Of a stretch of DNA of 64,000 nucleotides, positions 14,501 to 26,400 are shown piece after piece (position 1 is the first letter of the stretch; every line of letters starts with the position of its first letter). Under the pieces are notes generated by a model. It was not told the origin of the DNA and searched no databases. It saw nothing but the letters and a program-made list of their open reading frames with translations. The position numbers and the translations under genes are program-made. This stretch comes from Psettodes erumei (taxonomy: Eukaryota; Chordata; Actinopteri; Pleuronectiformes; Psettodidae): assembly GCA_016785225.1 (NCBI GenBank), contig JAFBJZ010000354.1, positions 3,607,001 through 3,671,000 on the forward strand, written 5' to 3'.

Positions 14501-15940
14501 AAACATAAACACACGATAGCATAACAAGAAAACACAACCTTACAGGGGAAAGTCCGTTCGTGAGAGGAACCCAGGTTTTTCTCACTGGGAGGTGACAGCA
14601 CTTACACCAAAACACTCGTACGACAAACCCGACGTGCCAGCGGGTACTCTAAATAATGAATACCTACATGCTGCAGGAAATGTTGTTTACTGACAGTCAC
14701 TTTATCTCCCACTGTCATGTTGCACTATGCATGCGCCCCAATCCTTTTGACTGCATTTATCAAAATGAAATGTGACACTCGTTGCTTATTATGTCTCTGC
14801 ACAAACACCCCTCGGACATTCATTCCACGTGACATCTAAAGTAATTCTGGACTCTGCTGTTTTGCTGCATGAGCGCCGAGCATATGCATGTCTCGCCCCA
14901 AGTCCCTAAGCCCCTGTGACACTAATGTCTTTCTGAAACGGGCTGTAACACAATAAAATCACAAGTAGCATCACACTTCCATCCATTAGTGACTTACCTG
15001 CCCACCCTCAGTGCGGAACTGATATTGTATATTGTGGTCACCGAATGCTGCAGCCTGCTGAACACTGGCTATTGTCACAGTTGCCTGGTCTTCTCCTGTT
15101 CCGTCTCAGGGAGGAAAGAGGACAAAAAAACAGTTGTGAGATTAGAAAGGAAGAATTATTCAATGGGCCCCACGTTCAGCTGCAGGAAACAATATAAAAA
15201 CTGCATGTTTACCAACATAAGGAAGTCCAACGCTAGATGCTGTTTCACATCTTGTTTACTGAATGAGGTAGTTTATAATTTTATTGTAACCAAACGTTAT
15301 ATGCTTCGGGCTGTTTAACGAACTATACAGCTGTGCTGATGCCAGATGTCGTCAGTGACAGCTTGGTAAATAAAAGCCTACCTTCAGATGCCTGGACAAC
15401 TTCTTCTTCTTGCTTTTCTTGGCTGCAAACCAGAAACACAAATAAGTAGTTTGAAGGTGGGAAAACAGCGCAACTGGCTAACTTCCTCGGGTATTCTGGA
15501 TCAAATTAATAAAACAACTTGAGAGGCCAACCGTTGCCTTTACTGGAGGTAAACTTGTGCGAGCAGTATGTCGACCAACAACACAATCGCCAAGTAAAAC
15601 ACCTCAGGTTACCCAAAGTGGCTGACAACACAGTTGTTACAGCTAGCTGAAGCTAACTTCGCTGTTATACTGTTATAAGCTAATTACGATCATGTTTTCC
15701 ACAACTTGACACTGCTATTGTGGGATCCAACTCGTCGGGTATCTCGCTAGCAGAGCCCTCCAGATCCTTTGCCAACTTAAGTAAAGTCTTCATATTTAAA
15801 TCGTTTTTTAGGTCAGGCCTCGGTTAGCGTCGTAAACTAGCTATCCGAAATAGCATGTTGCAGCTAGCCTGTCTCAGTTAGCCATTTTGGCCGACTCTCG
15901 GTTACCTTGCGGTGTCCAGACTCTGTTCGAGCATATCCAT
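5592..15940 (-). CDS. usf2: Upstream stimulatory factor 2 (USF2), bHLH-leucine zipper transcription factor
   Basis: Ten coding exons in transcript order: 15940-15906, 15422-15382, 15095-14998, 13770-13651, 12991-12838, 10441-10354, 7193-7135, 6790-6696, 6602-6474, 5681-5592. All junctions are GT-AG and the frame closes at 302 residues, slightly shorter than mammalian USF2. The family is nuclear and binds CACGTG E-boxes as homodimers or USF1/USF2 heterodimers. Diagnostic sequence: the start MDMLEQSLD matches USF2 rather than USF1; VTYRVVQVTDQHLEG and AVSVVSTAAFAG follow; AVIQNPFSNGGSPAGEA is a USF2 signature; GQFYVMMTPPDVIQTGTQRT is the USF-specific region. The basic region reads RRRAQHNEVERRRRDKINNW (about 190-206), then helix-loop-helix and a zipper ending QLQQHGIEMVGETPPQ. 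Oddities: Thr for the usual Gln in helix 1 (WIVTLSK) and Cys270 where mammals have a zipper Leu. The start is the first ATG of the USF2-like N-terminus. The gene is divergent from etfb. Confidence 0.97.
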
Positions 15941-16040
15941 CAGGGTTACAATAAAAAGTGATATTCGGTGTCACAGACGGAGATGGAAGTGCTGATCACG
16001 GGAACAAACACTCGGGTCATGTGAGAGAGACAGCCCAGGA

Positions 16041-16046
16041 CACGTG
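16041..16046. promoter_or_regulatory. Canonical CACGTG E-box about 100 bp upstream of the usf2 ATG
   Basis: A palindromic CACGTG lies 101 bp upstream of the usf2 start codon (15940), in the 5' UTR or core promoter. This is the preferred site of USF factors themselves. The position is seen directly; autoregulation is inference. Confidence 0.5.
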
Positions 16047-16433
16047 AGGTACGGCTCGGTGTCGGAGTTAAAATGGAGGCCGCTGCTGCCGCTGTGTGAA
16101 CCGAGGTGACTCCTCTCGGATCAGCTGTCGAGCCGGAGGATTTGCAGCTCACCGGCGGCCGCGGTTGTCACGTTCAAAGTGACTGTTTATCCCACGCATA
16201 CACATACACACAAAAAACATCTGACCACAGAACCGTGAAACATTTCCAGCTAAGGTCATATGTGCGATGCTGGTCAGATGAAGAGATGATGGAAAGGACA
16301 AAACAGTAATAAAAGATTACTCTAATGAAAAACAAAAGACCTCATGCTCTGGGGAGTAACATGAGTATATTTAAGTGGTAATTTTAGATGCCTGGGATAG
16401 AATTGGAAAAACGGAATTGTCTGAAACGTACAA

Positions 16434-16434
16434 A

Positions 16435-16492
<58 letters not shown>
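16434..16492. repeat. (TAT)n microsatellite
   Basis: About 19 uninterrupted TAT/ATT units lie between usf2 and etfb. This is a likely length-polymorphic locus. Confidence 0.95.
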
Positions 16493-16960
16493 TAGAGGTA
16501 TGCCTTTTTATCCAGGGAAAGTCAACTCTTCCAGCAACACTTACATGAAGTGTATGTAAACTGTCATGCATAGGTCTCGCGGTGGTTTGCTGAATGATTA
16601 TGCTGCTCTGCCCGACTTAACAATGTGCATTCACTTGCAACAGCCACACCACATATGTAAGGTTTTTGTTGAAACTCAGGTTACTTATTATAATCTTGAT
16701 TAGATTTAACCCTTTATATGCAGTCCGTGGGTGTAGCCAATAAACTGGCCCATTTGAAAAGAATACTACTATCAATATTTTGTTGTTTATTGCATTAAAT
16801 CATATTGAATTGAAATAAATATCGTACTGTTCCTAAGTCGAAATTTATCAGTGGAGGAAAAGTGATACATAGATCATCAGAATGGCATGTATGTTTGTCC
16901 ATTAATTTCTCTCTTTCATTATACATAATACATAATTTCCCTTCAGGGATGAATAAAGTA

Positions 16961-16984
16961 ATCTATCTATCTATCTATCTATCT
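16961..16984. repeat. (ATCT)n microsatellite
   Basis: About six ATCT units are followed by a short CT-rich tail, in the usf2/etfb intergenic region. Confidence 0.9.
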
Positions 16985-17626
16985 TTCTCTCTCTAAATTC
17001 ACAGATAATTTACAAAACAAGAGGGGAGCGATAGTCATTGTATATAACAGTAAGGGTCTATCAGACATACAGACATACTGAACTGCATTAGTTTTATCTA
17101 GATGTACGTGTAAACATAATATAATATGTACCTATAAAAAATACTGACAACTAAGTCTATGTCACTGTGGTTCCCCGTGAACTTTGCTCCACATAAAGCG
17201 GAACCTTTCTTCATCGGGCTGTGTTCACGACACAGATGTGAGAAGCACTGAATTATTCACAGGTAATTTGTCGGAATTCACACATTTTTCCCATTTTGAG
17301 CAATAACTCAATCAGCAACGTGCATTAAGAGAGATAAAAGGATCTTTATCAAAACCCATAAACAACATTCACCTATCAATCATTCAATTGACTGGAACAG
17401 CGGCATCTGACTTTGTGGTGATTTTAACAACGCCTTTTACAGCGCTTCAGCCAATCAAAGTGCGGACTGTTCGTTTTTTGTGTGCGTGTCATTGGCTGGA
17501 ATGGTGGGCGGTCCCCTCAGCGCGTTCCCCTGGTCTCACTCTGAAATAATTCCGACCTCTCCTCCTTGGGTGAAGGTTCATTGTGGTGATTGTGTGACGT
17601 TAGCTGTGCACTGCGCTTCATTCACA

Positions 17627-20600
17627 ATGTCTGGCCGTGTTCTCGTTGGAGTGAAGCGTGTCATTGACTACGCAGTTAAGGTAAATATGTCTCTGCTGTT
17701 TCGGCTGTGTTTTTACATTTTGAGTGTGTATTGTCTTTGCTCACTCGCTTGACTTTTTGCTTCTTGCTAGCTGGGGTTAGCGTGCTAACACCAGCCAGCT
17801 ATGGGACAGGAGCCACAGTCCACATCACTGACTGTTCACATGTTTGACAGATGACCTGTCAGTCTGCAGCCAAAATCGTTTACTAGTTGCAGCAAGACGA
17901 ATATTTGAAGAATAAATGATTATAGTGTGCAACGCTTAACTGTATGACTTCCTGCTGCTGTTGTAGTATTCAAGTTGTGTAACCTGTTATGCTGACCCAT
18001 TGGTGCAGTATGTCCCCCTTAGCTTAGGGACTTTTACCCAACTAAAATTAGTCTCTAAAACAATAGTGTACAATGCAGTCGAACAGTTACTGTAATCTCA
18101 AAATGCATATCTCGCATTTATGTCTTGTACCAATGAAGCACAACACCATGATCAATATGTGTTTGCAGCTGTTGCATGTAACAGCAAGAACACTCCTGCT
18201 TCAGCTGCCCTCAGCAGGATCTGTACAGTGCTGGTACTCAGTATCCACACATCTCACAGCCATGTGATCAAAATATGATGAGTCAGGAAAATTACCTTTT
18301 TTTTTAAAAAAAAAAACAAAAAAAAACAAAAAAAAACGCTCTTTATAACTTTTTATGTGTTGATGATTAAAATTGTGTATTAAAAATCAAAATCAATTCA
18401 CAGTCAGCCTATGGTTTGTAATGTTCCTAATGCTCCTTTATATTAAGTATTATCTTAAGTATTTTGCATATGAAGAGTTATAGGATGTAGGTTTCATATT
18501 TTGGTCAGAAGTATATGGACACCACTGTTTAAATTTGCTTCCAACATTGAGGCAACAGTCTAGGTAATATCCTTTTGTAGGTTCAGCCTGACAGTGTCCT
18601 CCATGCACAAAACCAGGTCAGATTGGAACAGGAACCTGAGCCAGGCCTTATCACCCAACACAAGCACCTTCAAATCCAGGTTCCAAAACGTCATGGAAAG
18701 AAAAGTAGAGGCTTTTACAGCAGCACATGGTTTTAAAATGAAACCCAAACCCATTTGTTTTGGTGTCCAAATAGCTCTGACTATTTGTTGTATCAAACAA
18801 CTGTATTGTTTTAAACAGCAGTTCTACATCCCTTTCTAATAATAGAGAAATAAAAGAGAAGATGACAGCTCTTTCAAAAAATGAAGACATATTTTCCCAT
18901 CTACAGGGCTCCTGTTAGACATGCACCACAAGATGTCTTGCCTTTTCACCTTTCCATAACATGTTGGCTCATTTTCTCTTTGAGTCTCTGTCGTTGTGTC
19001 TGACAGTTTGCCCTAGAATCCAGGCTGTGTGGATGGTTTGTTATCTGGTGCCTCCAGAGTGACGCTTTCCCTGCTGTCTCGCTCGTCCACAGATTCGCGT
19101 CAAGCCGGACAACAGTGGCGTGGTGACGGATGGTGTTAAGCACTCAATGAACCCCTTCTGTGAGATTGCTGTCGAGGAGGCGGTCAAGATGAAGGAGAAG
19201 AAGCTTATTAAGGAGGTGGTGGCCGTCAGCTGTGGGCCACAGCAGGCACAGGTGGGTGTGATGGGGCCCCCTGCCTTGTTAACCAGTGTCCTGGAGAAAA
19301 AGCTGTGTGGCGGGGCATGTTGCAGGTTTCTAGTGGTTTGAATCTTGTATATTTTGTTGATAGGCTATAGCACTATGCTTAGTAATGTTTTAATAGAACT
19401 GTGTTATAGTTAATAATTGATAATTTGTTGCAAGTATAATTATATGTTTATTTTAAAATTATATACTGTAATGTTTACAGTACACTATTAGTCTACTAGT
19501 GATATACAACCACAATTTAGTGTCCAGAATGATAAAATTGTCATGCTGGAATTTATCAGGGCAAATTTCAGAAGCAAGTCAACACCAGAAAGAAATGTGA
19601 TGTTCTGACAAAGCAGTTATTGTTACAGTCACTGATACTGAGATCATTATCAGAACCAACTTCTTTAACTCGAGTGTCCCGCTCACTCAGGAGACCATCC
19701 GTACTGCCCTTGCCATGGGGGCAGACCGTGGCATTCATGTGGAAGTGACCGGGAAAGACTACAAAACTTTGGGACCCCTGCAGGTCTCCAAGATCTTCGC
19801 TGCGTTGGCGAAGAAGGAGGATGCACAGCTCGTCATCCTTGGCAAACAGGTTAAAGATCATAATTCATAAAAATCACGTCACGGTTTCTGATCTCAGCTC
19901 TCGCACTGCTGTTACTTTCATTTGGTGACTTGTGTTGCTTTCGTAGGCCATCGATGATGACTGCAATCAGACCGGCCAGATGACAGCAGCCTTACTGGAC
20001 TGGCCTCAGGTGAGTTCTAACTGTCATGCAGTCTTTAAATTAGTCAGGACTTACTCAACCTTTCTCAAAAATAATAACAGTCCTGTTTAAACTTTAAATG
20101 ATCTTACTGTGACTAAATGACTACTGTAAATTAGATAAGTCAGTCCGTATTTTTTCCGTTGGTCTCTACAAGTGCCAAATGGGTGACATAGTTGTGCTGA
20201 TATTAGACTGTGCCCCTGTCCAGACTTATCAAAGTGAGTCTAAGCTAGTTGGAGTCAGTGTGAGCAGCAGTGAACCTGCAAAGCAGGTTAAAGGCTGCTG
20301 GGACAGCTGGAGTGAAGTTCTGCAGGCTGACCAATAGAAAGCGCACTCTGACATGTTATATCACTGACATACAGATTACAGTGCATCTCCACAAATTTTA
20401 ACCAGCTTGTCACCAACATTACCACCATTACCACATATAAGCCCTGCTCGCACATTGTCACAGGTGTTACCTTTTATCTTTAAGCTGCATTCACCTTCGA
20501 TTATTCACAGTTGAAATAGTAGTTACACAGGCCAACCAGCAGATGGGACACAACGACTGCCTCCTGACCTCATGGAAACTTGCACCTGTTTTGTTTGTGC

Positions 20601-21309
20601 TCTACATTACAGGCTTAGAAATTATGTAAGAAATGGTTTTCCAGTTGGGCAGTTTTAACTATAACAGTTATTATTTAGATCGTCGGCATTACTAGTCTGT
20701 GCTGTATCTTCATTTTTCAGGGCACTTTTGCATCAGAGGTATCACTGGAAGGAGACAAGGTTAAAGTGGTGAGAGAAATTGACGGTGGCCTGGAAACTAT
20801 TAAGATCAACATGCCTGCAGTGGTGACAGCAGACCTTCGACTCAACACCCCCAGATATGCCACTCTGCCTAATATCATGGTAGGTTGTGAGGAATGGTGG
20901 TTAGAAACACAAAGCCAAAAAAGGTTTTAAAATCATACTTTGGTTGTCAGGAATACAATTGATTGTCTGAATACAAAATGTATTTGTTAATGGTTTGATA
21001 AATCCAGACAAAATTTAGATTCTCTGTAGCATTCCTAAACTGTTGGAAGGAGTGGTACTTTTTTCTCAAAGTACTTCAGGATACTGTTATGTATCACAGA
21101 ATTAATGTCAACCTTCTCCTGCGTTTCCTTCCTTTCAGAAAGCCAAGAAGAAGAAGATAGCCAACATGAAGCCCGCAGACTTAGGAGTGGAACTGGCATC
21201 ACGGCTGGAGGTGTTGAGAGTGGATGAGCCCCCGCAGAGGCAGTCGGGGATGAAGGTGGAGACGGTGGATGACCTGCTGGGCAAACTGAAGGAGACGGGG
21301 AGGATATAG
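17627..21309 (+). CDS. etfb: Electron transfer flavoprotein subunit beta (ETFB)
   Basis: Six coding exons: 17627-17680, 19093-19251, 19691-19849, 19947-20009, 20721-20879, 21139-21309. All introns fall between codons and the product is 254 residues (human ETFB is 255). ETFB pairs with ETFA in the mitochondrial matrix. The heterodimer carries one FAD and an AMP and passes electrons from acyl-CoA and other dehydrogenases to ETF-QO and ubiquinone. The protein begins MSGRVLVGVKRVIDYAVK and ends DDLLGKLKETGRI, matching the family at both ends. The loop YATLPNIMKAKKKK corresponds to the recognition loop, and the Lys residues equivalent to human K200 and K203, targets of the ETFB methyltransferase, are kept (K199, K202). 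No cleavable presequence is evident, as usual for ETFB. The start lies in the context CACAATGT. Confidence 0.98.
18494..18790. mobile_element. Degraded Tc1-like/MITE remnant in etfb intron 1
   Basis: One edge reads GTCAGAAGTATATGGACACC and the other GGTGTCCAAATAGCTCTGAC, an imperfect inverted pair. In between are decayed versions of the common fish Tc1-type 3' segment (the stretch around 'gagccaggccttatcacccaac' and 'ggaaagaaaagtagaggc'). It has no intact transposase frame. Family assignment is from memory of the general pattern, so it is tentative. Confidence 0.5.
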
Positions 21310-22590
21310 AGGCATTAGGAGTGAGAGCAGGGGAGGGCAGAGCCGAGCAGAAGGGTGAGTATCATTTTACATAGTAGAGTATAACTAATATCAATACTAA
21401 TGTTCAGTTAACGTCAACGACTTGCAATGATTTGTCAGAATATACTCTGTCATGTCAGCTGGGGCTACAATTAACAGTTATTTTCCTTAATGATGAATCT
21501 GTTGATTGGGGCTAGATCAGTATTTCAATTAATTCTTCAGAATCTTCAGTATTAACGGCCTTACTCCATTACTTGTCCAAATGTAAAGGACAAAATCCCT
21601 TCATATAACATTAAGTATTCATAATATTTATATATTTTGGACGGGGAAACAGGTCAAGTTTTATTTTCAGATTTTCCAGGGGGAAGTGGTAACACTGTGT
21701 ACCAAAAATTAATTATTCTTGATAGACCCAGCTCTTCATTATGACTTGGTACATTTCAAGCTTGTGTATGCGGGAAAGTTACCTCTTGTGATGAATGATA
21801 GACTTGTTTGCTTGGAATATTAATATCCTTTTTTATATCACCATCTCTTCCTTGCGGAAAACTAATTAATTGCTCTGACAAAGAGTATTATGTGTTTCGC
21901 AGTGACAGAAGCAAAACTAATTAAAGATTTTAATTGCAACTCATGTCTTGAATTTCATATCTACATTCTCTGCTCTCTTTGCAGGACTCCTTAATGAATA
22001 ACTGGACTGCATTACATAAGTGCACCCAGAGGACCAGCTCATGTATCGGCCTAATCCCTCCGTACGAGACTGTGACTCCTGAGGATATGCAGAGAGGTAC
22101 AGATGGGAGAGGAGGAATACTGAGAAACACTGTCCTGCATCTGACCCAGACACCTGCAAAAGGATAATCTCATCTTTTATGTGAATCCTAATTTACACAG
22201 CTGGTTCTTCTGTCACAGGCTACTGATGTTATCTTAAGACAAGCAGCCTTTATGCAATAATTTAAACCCAGGAACATCCTTTTAACAAAATCTTGACTCA
22301 GCTGTTTAATCTTGTGTACCTGTTGTCTCAGGTGTTGAGAGGTGCAGTTTTTTTGTAAATGATATGTGTAAATATGGACCCAAACATGTTGAGATGATCA
22401 TGTCCTTCAAGATTAGCATCACTACTGCTGGTAATATGTATAGTTTGTATGTAAACTGTAACTGGGTTTCAGTCCTCTGCCTCGACGGTGTCTCTCAGTA
22501 CGAGCAAGGGAAGAATTTTACCATAAGCGCCTGAGTTCTCTGACTGTACAGAACATTACAATGACAATAAAGCAGTCAGTCTTTTTCATA
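21310..22590 (+). other. etfb 3' UTR with a probable UTR intron and poly(A) signal
   Basis: After the etfb stop at 21309, a good donor (GTGAGT) begins at 21355 and a pyrimidine-tract acceptor ends at 21984. This suggests a 3' UTR intron of about 630 bp and a terminal noncoding exon from 21985. A canonical AATAAA lies at 22566-22571, so cleavage is expected shortly after. The donor is only 45 nt past the stop codon, inside the distance usually tolerated by nonsense-mediated decay. If the intron is retained the transcript still ends at the same signal. Confidence 0.6.
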
Positions 22591-23408
22591 TCTAAATATG
22601 GTATGCTTGTGACTGTTCTTTTATCAATTCTTTCCATCTGTACTCAGTCATTGAAGAATCCCCACAGGTAGTGCAAGTAATAATTCATTAGAGCACACAT
22701 TTCACACTCCCTGGGTAGATGTTGCTGTTTCTGTAACTGATTCCAGCACTGATTAGAAAATTCACAATTTATTTTCTGCAACATATTGTCATTTTCAACA
22801 CTTCTCCACACCATGTAATTACCAGAGTAGTAGTAGCATTGGTAGCACCTATTAATGAAATAAATAAATCAAATAAAAACTAGTTAAAATAGATTGACTC
22901 TTACTGTGACAAGAAGCAGAATGAACAAAGTTAGATTATTTCACAATGTCATGGTCGTATTACTTATTTTACTTAGATTTATCCATGTGATTATTAATCT
23001 CAAAATGTCTTATTTATTCATTCAGTTAACACTTAAGGTCTCTACATGAAGCTAAGATGTAAGGTGGGGCTTTGTTTAGTTAATGAATGGATCAATTATT
23101 ACATTTTCCAATAATAAATGGGCAAGTAATGAATATTCACCGGTTTTAATGAGGAAATGACTAACTGGGAACAGTCGGTTCTGTCGGGGGGGGGGCTCGC
23201 ACGCACAACCAAGGCTTTGACTCAGCACAGGTGAGCTATTCACGCGCCCTGCTGTCAGCGTTGAGCACGGGAACGGAGCAGGAGAATACACAGGTGGTGC
23301 AATCCAGTGACATTTCATCGCTCGTGGACATATGATTTAAGAGTCAGCGGACTTTACTTTGTTATCTGTGGCGGGTTTTGAGTTTGTGAGCGCCTCAGTT
23401 GTACCGAA

Positions 23409-26400
23409 ATGTCGTGGCTACGTGAATTTGGGAGATTAAGCGAAGTGTTTATGTTCATTTTACTTCGCTTTCATTTTCAAGGTAAGGTTTAAGCGGTTTT
23501 CAGCGCTTTGCTGTGCTTTGTTTAACCCGGGATGATTTATGGGGGGAAAAGCTTGTATCTTTGGGCAAAGCGCTTTGAGTGCTTGTTGTTAATGTTGCTC
23601 CCTTTTGTCCAGGATCCACAGTGAACCATAGTAATTCTGTTTGTACATATTTTAAAAGGTAGAGACATTAGCATCAGCACTGTTGAAATGTGTCCCTTTG
23701 AATTAAGAAATGATGAATTAAGAATTAAGAAATGGATGTTTCCTTGGCTCCTTGCTGACAGGTGCATACTGCCAGCTGGTGGTTTCTCCCGTTGGTCCTA
23801 CTTTGGTGAATGCAGTTGCTGGTACAAATGTGACTTTGGCCGTGTCCTACCGTGGTGCCTCTGATCCAGTGGTTACCTGGCATATGGGAGATTTACCTGT
23901 CCTCACCTGGACTATCGGCTCCGACGCTCCCCCAGACGTTGCCATAAACAACAGGGAGGTGCTGAAGATCGAGAACGATGGATCCCTCACCTTTTTAAAT
24001 GTACCGCTCAGCTATGCCAATAACTACGCAGTTGAAATGACAAAGTCTGGGCTGGGTAAATCTATGACAAACTTCACTCTGAAAGTGTATGGTGAGTACC
24101 TGAATGAGCTCTGATTTGGAGATGTGGGAATTCCTTGGGGTGAGGATTAAATGACTGTTTAAACCAGCTGAATTTTGAAATCATCTGAAAGCAAACATGC
24201 TGAAATTCTTCGGGCATCCAGAAAGTTTAACAGCTGATTATCTTTGAAAGATTTGCAATATTTATAAGATATTGTAGCGGTGCGTTTCAATGGAAAACAG
24301 GTATAATAACCATTGTACTGTTAAGTGTGTCTGGCTCCTGTTCCACCATCCCTTCACCTGTTCTTTAACAGAAAGGATCCAGAATGTGACGCTTAGTGTG
24401 CAGCCTGGATTGGTCAAAGAGGGAACTGACCGGTTCACCCTCCAGTACAGCATGTTGCAAGGAGTGGTTAAGGAACAGTTGTGGTTCTTCAATGGCCGAG
24501 AAATAGGAACCAGCTTGCACTACACGGTGGAGCAAAGGAGCCTCGTGGTCCTCAGACCAAAACGGCGTGACACAGGACGGTACACGGTGTCCCTGACGAA
24601 CCCCTTCAGCAGTGTGACAACTCACGTGAATGTCACTGTGCTGTGTAAGACTTTGACTGAAATCATTCTTCACTGCATCCACCCTGAAGGGGAATTCTCT
24701 GTCTCATTTGCATCCTTTCATTTTCCCTTCTCTTTTTTCTGAGGTCTGTTGTAGATGGACCAGATGATCCCATACTTGTGGCCCGTCCGGCTCAGTCTTT
24801 CTATGTATTGGGGAACTCTCTGAGCCTCTCCTGTCGGGCTGAGGGACACCCACAGCCGACGGCTAAGTGGATCTTTGGCGGTCAGACCATTACCGATTCA
24901 GGGAAAGGAGTCCTGAATCTAAAAAATGTACAGACCAGCCAAGGAGGGGTTTATACATGCAGGTTGACCAATGAGCTGACGAAAGAATGGCGCCAAAAGA
25001 GCATGACTTTAAGTGTTTATGGTAGGTGAAAAACATGACTTTTATCTCTTGCATGTATGCCTGTCAGCTAAGTCTTAGAGACTTACTTCACAACCTTAAT
25101 TTACTACGATAACAAAAACTTTCTTCCATATTTGCACTGTATCGGAGAAAAAAAACCCCCAATGGAAATTGACGCTACAGCTTTCACTGCCCGAGTGTTT
25201 GGCCAGATTCTTCTCGTTTGCTGGTCTTGGTTAACCTAAATTTTAAACACAAGGTTTTCATCTGACATTGATCATATTAGTCTGATATATGTAAATATGG
25301 ACCCCAGGCATGGCAAAATAGGCTTTCAATCAATTTTCTCTTGGAACAGAGAAGCCGCCAGGCAACCCGATATGCTCCGTACAGTCAGTGAATGTGAACG
25401 CTGACCTGCAGTATCACTGTAAGTGGTCGGGGGGAACCCCGCAGGCCCAGCTGTCCTTCCCAGAACTAAGCAACAGCAGCAGCGGAGAAGGAAACTTCAG
25501 CTTGACCGTCAAAACCTTGAAAAACTTAAACAGGAAAACTGTCACATGCATTGCAGTCCACCCAGTTGAAAACAACCAATGCAATATTACTGCAAGTAAG
25601 TTTTAGTGCATTTCATGGCCTATCAAATCAAGGATGTGTAAATGTTCAACAGTCTTGCATTCAAAAAAGTAACGCATTGAAAACCCATATCTTCACCAGG
25701 CAGTCCAGCGAAGTTTCTCCCAGCTGTGAGAACCACCATTGACTCTGAGGGCAAAATAGTGGTGACTATCCACTGTTTCAGCAAGGCCTTGCCTGAGGCT
25801 GTGGTGTCATGGTCCAAAGGCAGCGAGGCGGTCACCAGCGGGACAACTCACCAGATCAGCAGTAATGCCACACAGCTCACGATTCGTCATCTCAACGTCA
25901 GCAACTTTCTCCTCCAAAACTACACCTGTACCTGCAGCAACCCACTAGGCAGCGAGAGAAGGACCATACGTCTACAAGGTACAATTACCACTCTTGGTTA
26001 GAGAGACACCGGATACACTGTTGAATACCATTTTGAAGTACTTCTCCACTGAGTGTCTGGTTTACGTGCAGCTTCTTCTCTACTACATTACGAAGGGAAA
26101 TGTTGTTTTGTGATACTCCTACATTTGCAGCATCAGATGAGCTGAAAAAAACCCAAGTTTTTGATCTAATCTTTTCTTTTTGGGAAATATTGGGTCTTTA
26201 TGACGTCTCTGGGCCTAAAACATGTACTTAAACGAAACCACTGAAGAAATGTATGACCCTTATGACCTTTCTGCTAATAACTCACCTCTGAAAATTGACA
26301 AGGAGCCTGAACCTGAACCACTCTTTTATAAGGCGTCACAAGCCAAAAAGGTTGAAAAGTGCTTATCATGTTTAAGTTGTGGCTACTTCTTCCACAGTGC

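Larger units (their letters stand above)
15941..17626. promoter_or_regulatory. Divergent usf2/etfb intergenic promoter region
   Basis: About 1.7 kb separates the two divergent start codons. The usf2 side is CpG-containing, with the E-box at 16041. The etfb side has a CCAAT box at 17451-17455 and an inverted one (ATTGG) at 17491-17495, within 180 bp of the etfb ATG; there is no clear TATA box. The middle is AT-rich and carries a long ATT trinucleotide run and an ATCT tetranucleotide run. No gene is visible between them. Confidence 0.6.
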
